A DNA stretch of 64,000 nucleotides, taken from assembly GCA_937873455.1 (NCBI GenBank), contig CALMYG010000027.1, positions 16,404 through 80,403 of the forward strand, given 5' to 3'. The translations under genes and the position numbers were made by a program. Within the stretch, counting starts at the first letter, position 1. Each line of letters begins with the position of its first letter. A model generated the notes under the pieces. That model had not been told where the DNA came from and searched no databases. It saw only the letters and a list, made by a program, of their open reading frames with translations. This DNA comes from an uncultured Verrucomicrobiota bacterium (GTDB taxonomy: Bacteria > Verrucomicrobiota > Kiritimatiellia > CAIVKH01). Positions 40,001-48,255 of the stretch are shown here, in pieces.

Positions 40001-40252
40001 GTCCACAAACTGGTGGAAGGACAAAGCCCGAATGTGTTGGACCTCATGAAGGCCGGCGAAGTCAAGATGGTGATCAACACCCCCAGCAGCCTGGTCGCCC
40101 GGGCCGATGAAATCAAGATTCGCACCGAAGCCATTTCCCGCGGCATCCCGATCATAACCACCCAGGACGGCGCAAGCGCGACCGTTCATGCCATCGAGGA
40201 AGTGATCGACAAGGACTGGACGGTCTGCGCGTTGCAGGACTACCACGCGTAA
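37031..40252 (+). CDS. carB: Carbamoyl-phosphate synthase large subunit
   Basis: A 1073-residue, internally duplicated synthase making carbamoyl phosphate for pyrimidines and arginine. The two halves begin [22 protein letters not shown] and [22 protein letters not shown]; each has an ATP-grasp domain ([18 protein letters not shown]). The last part is the MGS-like allosteric domain ([18 protein letters not shown]). The start at 37031 has GGGAG upstream and gives the family N-terminus. The final codons ([10 protein letters not shown], then TAA) are repeated at 41305-41339, downstream of a toxin-antitoxin pair. Confidence 0.96.
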   Translation: MPKRTDIHKIMIIGSGPIVIGQACEFDYSGTQACKALREEGYEVVLINSNPATIMTDPETADRTYVEPITPEAVIKIIEKERPDALLPTLGGQTALNTALEVAATGALEKYGVELIGAKVDVIKRAEDRILFKEAMVDAKVECLKSKLVSTLEEAEAVAEEIGFPIIIRPSFTLGGTGGGTAYNLEELKRITYGGLKASLNHTVLLEESILGWKEFELEVMRDRKDNVVIVCSIENVDPMGIHTGDSVTVAPVQTLTDREYQLMRDAAIRVMRVIGVETGGSNVQFAVNPQNGRMVVIEMNPRVSRSSALASKATGFPIAKIAAKLAVGYTLDEIPNDITRETPASFEPTLDYCVVKFPRFAFEKFAGAEAILGVSMKSVGETMAIGANFKEAYQKALRGLEIGVDGYDLKLEAKVANIEDIEGELKKHRADRHFLIKRALKMGIPPDRVAELTKFDPWFIDQFMQIIEKEHEILAQPKDRPLDNDLLKSAKRIGFSDRQIAALRGDASEHALREQRKAAGIKPVYRLVDTCAAEFEAYTPYFYSAYQTMDQSRVTDRKKVIILSSGPNRIGQGIEFDYCCVHTVKAARELGYEAIMVNSNPETVSTDYDTSDKLYFEPLTFEDVMNIYENEKPLGIVVQMGGQTPLNLAVPLMKAGCNILGTSPDSIDIAEDRKRCRELLNQLGLRQPESDTVTSVQEAAVAARKIGYPVMIRPSYVLGGRAMMVAYGDHELGPFVEAAFMASPGFPVLIDRYLERATEVDVDCLCDGTDVYIGGVMQHIEVAGIHSGDSACATPPHTLPEPIIAQIKDACRKMALALNVKGLMNVQMAVKDGEIYVIEINPRASRTVPYVSKATGVQLAKMAAKISLGMTLKELGLAERDGAVPWCAVKEAVLPFNRFPGVDPILGPEMKSTGEVMGIDRTFELAYWKSQIAAGQKLPKEGGVFLSARDSDKPWMVEVGKKLAAMKFKIIATEGTAHALEEAGIHSAVVHKLVEGQSPNVLDLMKAGEVKMVINTPSSLVARADEIKIRTEAISRGIPIITTQDGASATVHAIEEVIDKDWTVCALQDYHA
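40218..40252 (+). repeat. Direct repeat, left copy (3' end of carB)
   Basis: The last 35 bases of carB, including the stop codon, match 41305-41339 at 34 of 35 positions. Looser similarity extends upstream (ACAAGGACTGG versus ACAAGGATTGG, with a small insertion). It marks the left edge of a 1.09 kb segment. Confidence 0.85.
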
Positions 40253-40388
40253 CGTTCAACGTAAAAAGAGCAGTCCCCGGCGGAAGCGTCCGGCGGGGTT
40301 GGTGAGCTGGGGGCAAGACTACCCGCAAATTATCCGGTTCGGCGATCCGGTCGTAGAGATGGTCCGCGCGCTTCCCATCCTGCCCGCT

Positions 40389-40721
40389 CTACTCGGACAC
40401 CTCCACCAGGCGTTGTCCCGCCGAGAGTTCCCGGAGGATATCGGGCAGCAAAGGTTCCAACCGCGCAAACAACACGCGGTTGACACAGTTTCCTATGCGC
40501 AACCAGATCACGCTCGGGCCTTGCGGCGATTGCATCACCCGGTCGGCGAAGTCTTCGTCCTTGGTCACAATGATCCACTGGCCCCTCTCGGCCAGCGCCC
40601 AGATTGCGGAATCCGATGCGTCACGCAAGCCGAGATCTCTCACCGCCGACGCCTCGTGGCCATGCTGAACCAACCATGCCGCCAAGGCCGGGGGCAACTG
40701 TGCATCGACCAGAAACTTCAT
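40389..40721 (-). CDS. DUF5615 PIN-like toxin-type protein
   Basis: A 110-residue protein: MKFLVDAQLPPALAAWLVQHGHEASAVRDLGLRDASDSAIWALAERGQWIIVTKDEDFADRV. FLVDAQLP with an early Asp, and TKDEDF, are the acidic signatures of the DUF5615 (Mut7-C-like PIN) family, usually paired with DUF433 and treated as a VapC-type toxin-antitoxin RNase (family knowledge; not shown here). The antitoxin gene ends 1 bp upstream (stop at 40723), so they are co-transcribed. The pair sits in a segment bracketed by a repeat of the carB end. Confidence 0.85.
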   Translation of the reverse strand: MKFLVDAQLPPALAAWLVQHGHEASAVRDLGLRDASDSAIWALAERGQWIIVTKDEDFADRVMQSPQGPSVIWLRIGNCVNRVLFARLEPLLPDILRELSAGQRLVEVSE

Positions 40722-40722
40722 A

Positions 40723-40953
40723 TCACCCGGCCGTTACGACCGGATGGTCGACATAGCGCGCCGCATAAGCAATACACGCCTGGATATCCCCGGCTTCCAA
40801 ATCGGGGTAATCACGTAAAATTTCTTCCGGCGAAGCCCCTCCCGCCAACATGTCCAACAAATCCTTGACCCGAATGCGCATGCCGCGAATGCACGGGCGC
40901 CCTCCGCATTGCTCCGGGTTCACGGTAATTCGATTGTTGAGATATTTTGTCAT
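40723..40953 (-). CDS. DUF433 antitoxin-type protein
   Basis: A 76-residue DUF433 protein: NRITVNPEQCGGRPCIRGMRIRVKDLLDMLAGGASPEEILRDYPDLEAGDIQACIAYAAR. The CGGRPCIRGMRI segment and the winged-helix-like YPDLEAGDIQACIAYAA tail are diagnostic. Such proteins act as antitoxins that bind DNA and the DUF5615 partner, so autoregulation is expected from family precedent. First gene of the pair; the 447 bp upstream (40954-41400) holds only repeats and the second copy of the carB end. Confidence 0.87.
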   Translation of the reverse strand: MTKYLNNRITVNPEQCGGRPCIRGMRIRVKDLLDMLAGGASPEEILRDYPDLEAGDIQACIAYAARYVDHPVVTAG

Positions 40954-41144
40954 ACGTCACCTTCGCTCTTCTAGTATAGCGTTCTTTCGTTATCCTGTCA
41001 GTCGATAAATCAAATACAAAGACCGACTTGCCTGAGACTTCAATACAAACGAGGGGGTTGTGCTGCTGGGGAGGGGCCGACGTTCGCGCCCCTCGATCTT
41101 GCGCCTCATGGAGGCGCTACTACAACCGCTTTGGCGTTTTGATC

Positions 41145-41243
41145 GTTGTAGGCCGGGGCCAGCCTGCCCCCTGCCAAGCAGGCGGGGCTGGCAGGCTCTG
41201 TCCCCGGCGGTCCTCCGCCGACCACAGAGGGTCGGCCTACAAC
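41145..41243. repeat. GTTGTAGGCC-ended inverted-repeat element with ACAGAG-loop hairpins
   Basis: A perfect 10 bp terminal inverted repeat (GTTGTAGGCC / GGCCTACAAC) encloses a hairpin GCCGACC-ACAGAG-GGTCGGC (41217-41236) and a second stem GCCGGGG...CCCCGGC whose CTCTGT loop is interrupted by a nested GC-rich palindrome (41159-41195). The core matches the MITE interior in reverse orientation. Confidence 0.75.
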
Positions 41244-41304
41244 TACAGATATGTCGCGGGCACGGCCACCCGGAAGCCGCTACTGAAGGTTACAAGGATT
41301 GGGA

Positions 41305-41339
41305 GGACGGTCTGCGCGTTGCAGGACTACCACACGTAA
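41305..41339 (+). repeat. Direct repeat, right copy (duplicate of the carB 3' end)
   Basis: Repeats 40218-40252 with one change (G to A before CGTAA). It still reads [10 protein letters not shown] then stop in the carB sense, but has no carB upstream. The 40954-41400 stretch has no other gene; it holds this copy, the 41145 element and GC-rich short palindromes. Confidence 0.85.
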
Positions 41340-41372
41340 ATTGTCCGCGGCTGTAGCCGCTCCTGCGCTCAA

Positions 41373-41390
41373 ACGCGCCAGCAGGCGCGT
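41373..41390 (-). terminator. Candidate terminator hairpin after pssA
   Basis: ACGCGCC-AGCA-GGCGCGT is a perfect 7 bp stem 10 bp past the pssA stop on the minus strand. Only a short TTT follows, so it is weak evidence. Confidence 0.3.
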
Positions 41391-41400
41391 CGAAACGAGG

Positions 41401-42147
41401 CTAGTCCGCCTGAACGTGCAGCGGGTCTTCCGCTTCGTCTTCCTCCATGCGCTCGTGTTTGAGCAGGAACGGGGAGACAAAGGTGTAGTACAGGCCCATC
41501 AGGCAAAAGGCCAGGGCCGACATCATCGCGAAGTCTTCAATAAACAACAAGATCACCATGACCGCGCCGAGAATAAATACGGCCGGCTTCTTGACCGGTT
41601 TTCCGTAGCGCACGCGGGAAACCTGAAGGAAAACCATCGCCGCGGAAACACCCCAAATGACCAGCGCGGACAGCCCGGAGGTCAGGGTCAGCGAGTCCAG
41701 ATACCCGCTGCCGGAGTGGCTGAGCATGACCACCATCGCCACCCAACCGGCATTGACGGTGATCGGAAGCCCCATGTAGCCGTGTTGGCCGCGATACGGA
41801 TCAATGATACGGAATCGCGACAACCGGATCGCCCCGGAAAAAATAGTGAGCACCACCAGCACCATGGCCCAAATGCCGATATCAGGCACAATCATGTAAT
41901 ACAGGATCATGGCCGGGGCGATACCGTATCCGGTCATATCGACAAACGTGTCCAACTCCGCTCCGAGCTTGGAGGTGCCGCGGAGCAGGCGCGCCATGAT
42001 TCCGTCCAACCCGTCCAGAATCAGGACCAGCATAATCAATTGCGCGGCCAGGTAAAACTGACCATTGGCCGCCGCCACCAGGCAAAAAAACGAAGCCAAC
42101 AGGGCCGCCAGCGTTATCAAATTGGGAACTATTTTACGCCACGTCAC
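41401..42147 (-). CDS. pssA: CDP-diacylglycerol--serine O-phosphatidyltransferase
   Basis: A 248-residue multi-pass membrane enzyme that makes phosphatidylserine from CDP-diacylglycerol and serine. The CDP-alcohol phosphotransferase motif is complete: Asp48-Gly49, Ala52-Arg53, Gly62, Asp66, Asp70 in DGIMARLLRGTSKLGAELD. PNLITLAALLASF is the usual first helix. Translation starts at GTG (42147) with GAAAGG upstream, 3 bp after the psd stop. Placed directly after psd, it makes the substrate that Psd decarboxylates to phosphatidylethanolamine. Confidence 0.92.
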   Translation of the reverse strand: MTWRKIVPNLITLAALLASFFCLVAAANGQFYLAAQLIMLVLILDGLDGIMARLLRGTSKLGAELDTFVDMTGYGIAPAMILYYMIVPDIGIWAMVLVVLTIFSGAIRLSRFRIIDPYRGQHGYMGLPITVNAGWVAMVVMLSHSGSGYLDSLTLTSGLSALVIWGVSAAMVFLQVSRVRYGKPVKKPAVFILGAVMVILLFIEDFAMMSALAFCLMGLYYTFVSPFLLKHERMEEDEAEDPLHVQAD

Positions 42148-42150
42148 GGC

Positions 42151-42807
42151 TTAACCTTTCGTAATACGGGCAATAACGGTAAGTCCGGCAAACACCCGAT
42201 CGCCGGCCTTGACCACCGGGGTAACATCCTCCGCCGGCAGATAAATGTCCAGCCGGGAACCAAACTTCATGATGCCCAACCGATCGCCCCGCCCCACGTC
42301 CTGGTTCAATTCCAGCCAGTATTTAACCCGCCGAACAAGCGGGCCGACAATCTGACGGACCATGCAGGTGATCTTCTCGCCGGCGATTACGATGGTGCTG
42401 TGCTCGTTGACTTCTGAAGATTGCGGATTCCGGGTAAGAATATGTTTTCCCGGGGTATAATCCAATCCGATGACCCGTCCGGCCACCGGGACCCGGTTGA
42501 CATGGACATCCCACGGGGTGAGGTACACGCTGATCCGCACCGTATCGCGCTTGAGATAGCGCGCCTCGGAAATGCGCTCAACCGAACGCACCCAGCCGTC
42601 GGCCCCGGAAACCACCACATCCGGATCGGACGGCGATACCCGCTCCGGATCCCGGAAAAAATAGACCATAAACGCGGTGAGCAGCACCCCGGCGATCAAC
42701 AACAACACGCCCGCCAGCATGAACTGATGATAGAGGCTGAAGCCACCCACCACGCCAACCAGAAGCCCAACTGCAATATGCGACCACCCGCCGCGAGCGA
42801 TCTTCAC
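42151..42807 (-). CDS. psd: Phosphatidylserine decarboxylase proenzyme (archaeal/PSD-A type)
   Basis: A 218-residue short-type Psd that makes phosphatidylethanolamine. Two N-terminal membrane segments (about 10-48) precede VYFFRDPERVSPSDPDVVVSGADG, VYLTPWDVHVNRVPVAGRV and IMKFGSRLDIYLP. Self-cleavage should occur at Gly183-Ser184 to give the pyruvoyl group. The start is GTG (42807), and pssA follows 3 bp later. The kef-type gene lies 59 bp upstream on the same strand. Substrate supply by the adjacent pssA makes the call firm. Confidence 0.92.
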   Translation of the reverse strand: MKIARGGWSHIAVGLLVGVVGGFSLYHQFMLAGVLLLIAGVLLTAFMVYFFRDPERVSPSDPDVVVSGADGWVRSVERISEARYLKRDTVRISVYLTPWDVHVNRVPVAGRVIGLDYTPGKHILTRNPQSSEVNEHSTIVIAGEKITCMVRQIVGPLVRRVKYWLELNQDVGRGDRLGIMKFGSRLDIYLPAEDVTPVVKAGDRVFAGLTVIARITKG

Positions 42808-42866
42808 CGTACTGTTCCCTGTTTTTTCATGCCCGACACTATACCGGGAACGCGCCCGGGCGCAAC

Positions 42867-44891
42867 TTATGATTCCACGCCCTGATCAAAAACCGCGGTG
42901 GCGGCGGCCAACTGCGCGGAGGTGCCGAGCAGCAAAACCTCATCACCGGCAAGGAGTTCAATATCCGGACCCGGGTTTATGATCGGCGCGCCATCCCGCT
43001 CCAACGCGATGATACTGGCCCCGGTGGTGGTGCGCAATTGCAGCTCCCGGATCAATTTTCCCGCCAAGGGTCCCGGGTTGACCAGCGCTTTACGAAGGTG
43101 GGCTTCGGATAGGTGTTTGATCCGGGGCGTCTCGGGCGGCGGCGGTTCCGGCTCTTGAAACGTGGCAATCAACGCGAATTTCCCTTGGGAGTACCAGCGG
43201 TTGAAGGCGCGGCCATACCGGAACACCAGCCCGCCGAGTAACAGCAATAAGATAATCAGGGTTTGCCAGGGCGGGAGCAAAGCGGCGCTGACAATTAACG
43301 TGACGACCAAAAGAAACAGGACCTGAACCGCCAGCAATACGCCGTCCAAGGCGGCCCGGAAGACCCGCTGGGTCCGCCGGTCGGGTGCTCCCCCGGTCAT
43401 CAATTCCGTCAGCATCATCGCCAAGGCTTGCATCTTCCGGAACGTCGCTATGTAAACCGGCAGTAAAATGACCACCGTGCCCAGCCAAACCAGACTGTGC
43501 GAACCTCCGGTGATGTTGGGCAGAAAGGAAAACAAATGCGGGAATGCCTTGTTGACATAACCCGCGGCGAGAAACCCTCCGGCGATCAGCGCGATGTTCA
43601 AGACCAACTGGATGACCAAACTCCAGACGTGCCGCATGGCGGACTTCTTCGGCCGGTGAACCCCCAGGTCGGCGGCGCGCCGACGGAAAAAAGACAACTG
43701 GTTGACCAGAGGGCCGGGCAATAGCGAGGCCAACCCGCGGGCCAGCCGCTCGCTGTTATCAACCAGATAGGGTCGCACCAAGGCATTGAGACAGGCAATG
43801 GTAACCACCAGCGGGTAGAGAAATTCGCTGGTCAACTTGAAATGGGTGCCCAGCGTAGCCAGAATAAAGGCGAATTCGCCCAATTGCGCCATGTTTGTTC
43901 CCACCCGCATGGAGGTTTTGGCATCCGTGCCGATCAGGAATGCCCCCACCGCGCACGCCAGCACTTTGACCACGATATACCCCGCGCAAATCAGAACTGC
44001 CGGGATCAGACTCCCGGCCAAATGGGCCGGATTGATTTGCATACCAATGGCCACGAAAAACACCGCAACGAACATATCGCGTATCGGCGCGGTCAACGCC
44101 GCCACCCGGCCGACATCCCGCGACTCCGCCACCACCGCGCCGATCAGGAACGCTCCGAGAGCGGCGCTGAATTCAAGCTTCACCGCAAACAGGGCCAAGC
44201 CAAAACAAAGCCCCAGCGACACAATCAGCAACGTTTCATCGGTGGCATGCCGGGCGATATACCGCAACAACCGGGGAACCACCAACAGCCCCAGAATCAC
44301 CGCGGCGACCAGGAAAACAAACAGGCCGGACAACATCAGCAACAAATCGAGCGTGGGCAGGCTGCCCGTTCGGGCAAATCCGGGAAGCGCGACCATAAGC
44401 AGAATAACGAAGATATCATCAAACAAACTGATCCCGGTGATCAACTGCGTATGTTTTGCGTGCATCTCGCCGCGATCGCGCAGGCTCTTGACCACGATCA
44501 TGGTCGAGGTCAGGGCGAGGATAACGCCGAGAAAAATACAATCCGCCTTGCTCCATCCGAATGCCGAGCCCATCAGGTAGCCGGCAAAAATCATGATCAG
44601 GATTTCAAACGCGGCGACAAACAATGCGGCGAGACCCACCTGTCGCAATTTGCGCAGGTTAAAATCCATCCCCAGCGAGAACATCAGGAAAACCACGCCG
44701 AGATCGGCCATGGTGCGGATGGTGTCCTCATCACGCACCAGAGGAAAAGGCGGGGTGAACGGACTGATAATGAATCCGGCCAGCAGATAGCCCAGCACCA
44801 CCGGTTGTTTCAAGCAATGAAACAACAGGGTCACCATCCCGGCCACCATCATCACAATGGCCAGATCTTGTAAAAAGGATACGCCGCTCAT
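42867..44891 (-). CDS. Kef-type cation:proton antiporter with C-terminal RCK_C domain
   Basis: A 674-residue CPA2 antiporter. The N-terminal exchanger domain (about 1-390, 12-13 helices) has LGYLLAGFIISPFTPPF, DLGVVFLMFSLGMDFNLRKL and FLIGAVVAESRDVGRV. After it come four further hydrophobic segments (about 425-575), then a TrkA-C (RCK_C) domain ending RTTTGASIIALERDGAPIINPGPDIELLAGDEVLLLGTSAQLAAA. The nucleotide-binding RCK_N domain of classical KefB/KefC is missing. K+ or Na+ exchange for H+ is inferred. It is 59 bp upstream of psd; its own upstream region contains MITE copy 2. Confidence 0.85.
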   Translation of the reverse strand: MSGVSFLQDLAIVMMVAGMVTLLFHCLKQPVVLGYLLAGFIISPFTPPFPLVRDEDTIRTMADLGVVFLMFSLGMDFNLRKLRQVGLAALFVAAFEILIMIFAGYLMGSAFGWSKADCIFLGVILALTSTMIVVKSLRDRGEMHAKHTQLITGISLFDDIFVILLMVALPGFARTGSLPTLDLLLMLSGLFVFLVAAVILGLLVVPRLLRYIARHATDETLLIVSLGLCFGLALFAVKLEFSAALGAFLIGAVVAESRDVGRVAALTAPIRDMFVAVFFVAIGMQINPAHLAGSLIPAVLICAGYIVVKVLACAVGAFLIGTDAKTSMRVGTNMAQLGEFAFILATLGTHFKLTSEFLYPLVVTIACLNALVRPYLVDNSERLARGLASLLPGPLVNQLSFFRRRAADLGVHRPKKSAMRHVWSLVIQLVLNIALIAGGFLAAGYVNKAFPHLFSFLPNITGGSHSLVWLGTVVILLPVYIATFRKMQALAMMLTELMTGGAPDRRTQRVFRAALDGVLLAVQVLFLLVVTLIVSAALLPPWQTLIILLLLLGGLVFRYGRAFNRWYSQGKFALIATFQEPEPPPPETPRIKHLSEAHLRKALVNPGPLAGKLIRELQLRTTTGASIIALERDGAPIINPGPDIELLAGDEVLLLGTSAQLAAATAVFDQGVES

Positions 44892-44956
44892 GATTCGACG
44901 CCAGCCTACAGGAAAACCGGAAAAACGCCATAGCTATTCGCCGTTGCCCCGGAAAA

Positions 44957-45079
44957 GGGCGCATCTCTGAGTTTTGACAAGTGCCTTGGTGTAGGCCGAC
45001 CCTCTGCGGTCGGCGGAGAGGCGCCGGGGACAGAGCCCCGGCCTACAAGGAACCTTTGCACAAACTCGGAGATGCGCCC
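44957..45079. mobile_element. MITE-like element, copy 2 (123 bp)
   Basis: It is 121/123 identical to 9384-9506. The terminal inverted repeat has one mismatch here (CTCTGAG versus CTCCGAG). A perfect 8 bp target duplication CCGGAAAA flanks it (44949-44956 and 45080-45087). It occupies the divergent promoter region between the antiporter (starts 44891) and the GH18-like gene (starts 45198); the 306 bp gap holds nothing else recognised. Confidence 0.88.
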
Positions 45080-45197
45080 CCGGAAAAATGCGATCTGCTT
45101 GCCGCCGTCATCCGGTGATGGTATTGACGCGATGGCCGGACGAAAAAAAAGAAGGAAACACGGACGTGAACGGTCCGCCGGCCAGAGGTTATCTTGC

Positions 45198-46277
45198 ATG
45201 ATCACGTTGAAACAAATCCTGGCTGTCGGGTTGCTGATGACCGCCCTCCACCTTCCGCCGGCGTCGGGCGCTCCGGAGGTGGCCCGGCACCGGCCGATCC
45301 TCACCGGCTATTGGCATAATTGGAATTCCCCGGGCCGAAACGTTCCCTTGCGCGATGTCCCCGCCTGGTTTGATCATGTGCACATCGCCTTTGCTTTTCC
45401 GGTCCGCAAAAATTCCGGCGAGATCATTTTTACCCCTTACCAATCCACCCCGGACGCCTTTCGCGCCGACCTGCGCCGTCTGCAGCAACGCGGCGCCAAA
45501 GTCATCCTCTCCCTGGGCGGCGGCAACCACCCCATCGAACTCAAAACCCCGGCCATGCGGGATGCCTTTGTGCGTTCCGTGAACAATCTGATCACGCTTT
45601 ATGGGTTTGATGGCATCGACCTGAACCTCGAAGGCGCATCAATCATCCTCGATAAAGGCGACACAAATTTCCGCCGGCCCACCACGCCAAAAATTGTCCA
45701 TATGATTGAGGCGGTGAAGGAGCTGCGTCGGAGGCGCGGGCCGGGCTTCATCATCACCGCCGCGCCGGAAACCCGTCCGGTCACCGGGGCGTATGGCCGT
45801 TATGGCGTGGATTCGGGCGGCTGGTTGCCCTTGCTGCATCACCTCCGCAACGAACTGAACCTCGTCCATTTCCAGTTGTATAATTCGGGAACCCAATACG
45901 CCCTCATCCGCAAGGCCGGGCAGGTGCAGCATCACATCGTCAAACAAGGCACCCCCGAATTTGCCGTCGGCTTGGCGGAAATGCTGATCCTCGGCTTTCC
46001 GATCGCCATGGACCCGAAAAACGTATTTCCCGGCCTCGGGGCCGAGAAGGTTTCCCTGGGGTTTCCGGCATATGCTTCGGAAGGTTTTCAAAAACCATCG
46101 CAGGTCCGACAGATCGTGGATATTCTGCAGAAGGGCGACCCGCGTAATCGCTTCCATATGCGCCAGCCCTCCGGTCATCCACGCCTCGGTGGCGTCATGA
46201 TGTGGTCGATCAACTGGGACTACGCCGCCAAGCCGGTCGGCAGCTTCCCCCTCGCCCGCGCGATCAAAACGCCGTAA
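45198..46277 (+). CDS. Secreted GH18 chitinase-like protein
   Basis: A 359-residue protein with a signal peptide ending near ASGA. Family 18 features: LTGYWHNWNSPGRNVPLRDVPAWFDHVHIAFAFPV, KVILSLGGGNHP (the SxGG motif), FDGIDLNLEG at 137-146, and a late MMWSINWDYA. The catalytic DxxDxDxE motif reads D138-G-I-D141-L-N143-L-E145: the acid Glu145 is kept, but the third Asp is Asn. It may be a weak chitinase, an endo-beta-N-acetylglucosaminidase-type enzyme or a binding protein. The start is the ATG at 45198, at the signal peptide; a longer frame from 45072 would begin in the MITE edge. Confidence 0.85.
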   Translation: MITLKQILAVGLLMTALHLPPASGAPEVARHRPILTGYWHNWNSPGRNVPLRDVPAWFDHVHIAFAFPVRKNSGEIIFTPYQSTPDAFRADLRRLQQRGAKVILSLGGGNHPIELKTPAMRDAFVRSVNNLITLYGFDGIDLNLEGASIILDKGDTNFRRPTTPKIVHMIEAVKELRRRRGPGFIITAAPETRPVTGAYGRYGVDSGGWLPLLHHLRNELNLVHFQLYNSGTQYALIRKAGQVQHHIVKQGTPEFAVGLAEMLILGFPIAMDPKNVFPGLGAEKVSLGFPAYASEGFQKPSQVRQIVDILQKGDPRNRFHMRQPSGHPRLGGVMMWSINWDYAAKPVGSFPLARAIKTP

Positions 46278-46404
46278 GCCTATCCATCCATCATGGCCAC
46301 ATGCGGGCTTTTCAGCAGAATCGAACGGACACATCTTCCATCTTCTTTGTCTCCGTTGCGCCTTCTGTTTTCCGGACGGCGAGGCCGCCGTCCCGCACGG
46401 CTAC

Positions 46405-48255
46405 TTACGCGGCCCGGCGGGCGAAGGGCGCGGTGAGCGCGACGAACAGCACTTCGATGCCAATACTAATCCACATGCCGAGGGCGAGGCCGGAGGTGAA
46501 GCCGTAGGAATGCAGACCGACGCCAAGCAAATTGACGCCCAGCCAGGCGAAAATAACAATGATGACGCCGAGCACGCTGCCTGCCGCCATGCCACGCGGA
46601 CCGATCATCCCGCCGAGGCGGGCATGGAACAGCACGGCGCACCACAGCACGATCAGCAGCGCGCCATTTTCCTTCGGATCCCACCCCCAGAACCGGCCCC
46701 AGGATTGATCCGCCCAGACGCCACCCAGCATCGTACCGAGAAATGAAAAAATCAGGCCGAAGGCAAGCAAGCCATAGATCGCCTTGCTGGTGGAGCGCAG
46801 GGCCGGGTGTCCCTCCGGCTTGAACAAGGCCTGCAAGAGGTACACATGCCCGGCCACCCCGGCGGCCACGCAACCCGCGTAACCAATGGTGATGGTGACA
46901 ACGTGGGTGGCCAACCAGAAATTGGAATCGAGCACCGCGACCACCACGCCCAGCGTATCACCTTGGGTGGAAAACCGGTCCGCGATCATCAACAAAGCCA
47001 ACCCGGAAAAGCCCGCCATGACCGACCCGAGATTGTTCCGCTGAAACCATTCAACGATCAAACCGAGCAACACCACCACGAAGGCGACGAAGACAAAGGT
47101 GGCATACAGATTGGTCATGGGCGGTCGGCCCATGATCATCATGCGCCATACCATGCCAACCGCATGGGGCACTACCGCCAACGCGGTGAGCCCGACCGCC
47201 GCCCAGCGCACCCCTTTCCACTCGGTCATGATGCCGATCAATCCGAGGAGAAAGGCCAGGCCGTAAATAATTTTGGCCCGGTAGAACAGATCGAGCCGGT
47301 TGTAGTTCAACTCCATGCCCAAATGCCGGATGCCCCGCCCGGGATGGGCCCGCTTGAGCACGGAACGCTCGAAGGAATGAACCGCCAGATCGAATTCCAA
47401 CTGGCGACCAGCCCGGTAATGACGAACCGCGTCCTGCAGCAGGGAAACTTCCTGGCGCAGCTCCGGCGTCGCCAGGCCCATGGCCAGAATGTCCCACGGG
47501 CTGACCCAATCCTCATTGCCATGACCGTGGAGCGGAATCATCGGAATCGGCAGGGCACGGTGATGACGGCTCCACTGGAACAACAGCGACGACAAACGGA
47601 ACACCTCGCGCTCCGCTTCGGTCCAGTCCGCGGAATCCTTCGCCTCAATCCGGGACAAGGTATCCGACATGCGGGACGCCCGCAGGAAAACATCCAGGAA
47701 GGAATAGCCGTCGGCGGGGGGAAGACCGAGCATCTGGTTGACTTCATCGGATCCGATCTGAAAGTCGCGGTGATCGATGGTGAATTGGAATGCCTGGACC
47801 AGCTCGGCGTACTGCTGGAGGTTGTGGTACAGGCGCAGGATTTCCTTCTCCACCGGCGAGCGGTCGTCATCGGCTATTTCGTAAGCGGCGACCGCCATTT
47901 GATGAATCTTGTGTAACCCGGTGTGCAGCTCCGCAAAGCTAAACCGGCGCCGGTCGCCGGGATTGATGCCGAGGGCCTCGGGGACCTCCGGATGGTTGAT
48001 CAAGAAGACCCGGCTGGCCTCCACGGTTTCCGGCACGAAAAGCAAGCGGGCCAACCACGCAAGGGCGGGTTCGCCCTCCAGGGTGCTTTTGCCGGAAAAT
48101 TGCAGCAACTTTAACCGGGCAAAGGAGTCGAGCGGCATGATCCGCCCGCCTTCCAGCACCGGAAGACCCGCCATACTTTCCACCGAAGGGGTTTGAGCAC
48201 GGGCCGGGATCAAGGCCAACCCGATCGCCACCAGCATCCATCCCACGCGCCTCAT
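46405..48255 (-). CDS. ccsA: Cytochrome c biogenesis protein CcsA/ResC type with large N-terminal extension
   Basis: A 616-residue protein. Residues 1-20 are a signal-like segment, then about 300 residues of soluble, probably periplasmic, domain (TPSVESMAGLPVLEGGRIMPLDSFARLKLLQFSGKST...). The C-terminal half is the CcsA haem-handling membrane domain with the tryptophan-rich motif WGRFWGWDPKENGALLIVLWCAVLFHARLG. With ResB it carries haem across the membrane and attaches it to apocytochrome c (System II). The start overlaps the resB stop as ATGA (48252-48255). The extended N-terminus is typical of PVC or Bacteroidetes versions, by memory. Confidence 0.88.
   Translation of the reverse strand: MRRVGWMLVAIGLALIPARAQTPSVESMAGLPVLEGGRIMPLDSFARLKLLQFSGKSTLEGEPALAWLARLLFVPETVEASRVFLINHPEVPEALGINPGDRRRFSFAELHTGLHKIHQMAVAAYEIADDDRSPVEKEILRLYHNLQQYAELVQAFQFTIDHRDFQIGSDEVNQMLGLPPADGYSFLDVFLRASRMSDTLSRIEAKDSADWTEAEREVFRLSSLLFQWSRHHRALPIPMIPLHGHGNEDWVSPWDILAMGLATPELRQEVSLLQDAVRHYRAGRQLEFDLAVHSFERSVLKRAHPGRGIRHLGMELNYNRLDLFYRAKIIYGLAFLLGLIGIMTEWKGVRWAAVGLTALAVVPHAVGMVWRMMIMGRPPMTNLYATFVFVAFVVVLLGLIVEWFQRNNLGSVMAGFSGLALLMIADRFSTQGDTLGVVVAVLDSNFWLATHVVTITIGYAGCVAAGVAGHVYLLQALFKPEGHPALRSTSKAIYGLLAFGLIFSFLGTMLGGVWADQSWGRFWGWDPKENGALLIVLWCAVLFHARLGGMIGPRGMAAGSVLGVIIVIFAWLGVNLLGVGLHSYGFTSGLALGMWISIGIEVLFVALTAPFARRAA

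Noticed and set aside
40299..40868. Plus-strand open frame across the toxin-antitoxin pair
   Set aside because: The minus-strand DUF5615 and DUF433 proteins have clear family motifs; this frame has none.
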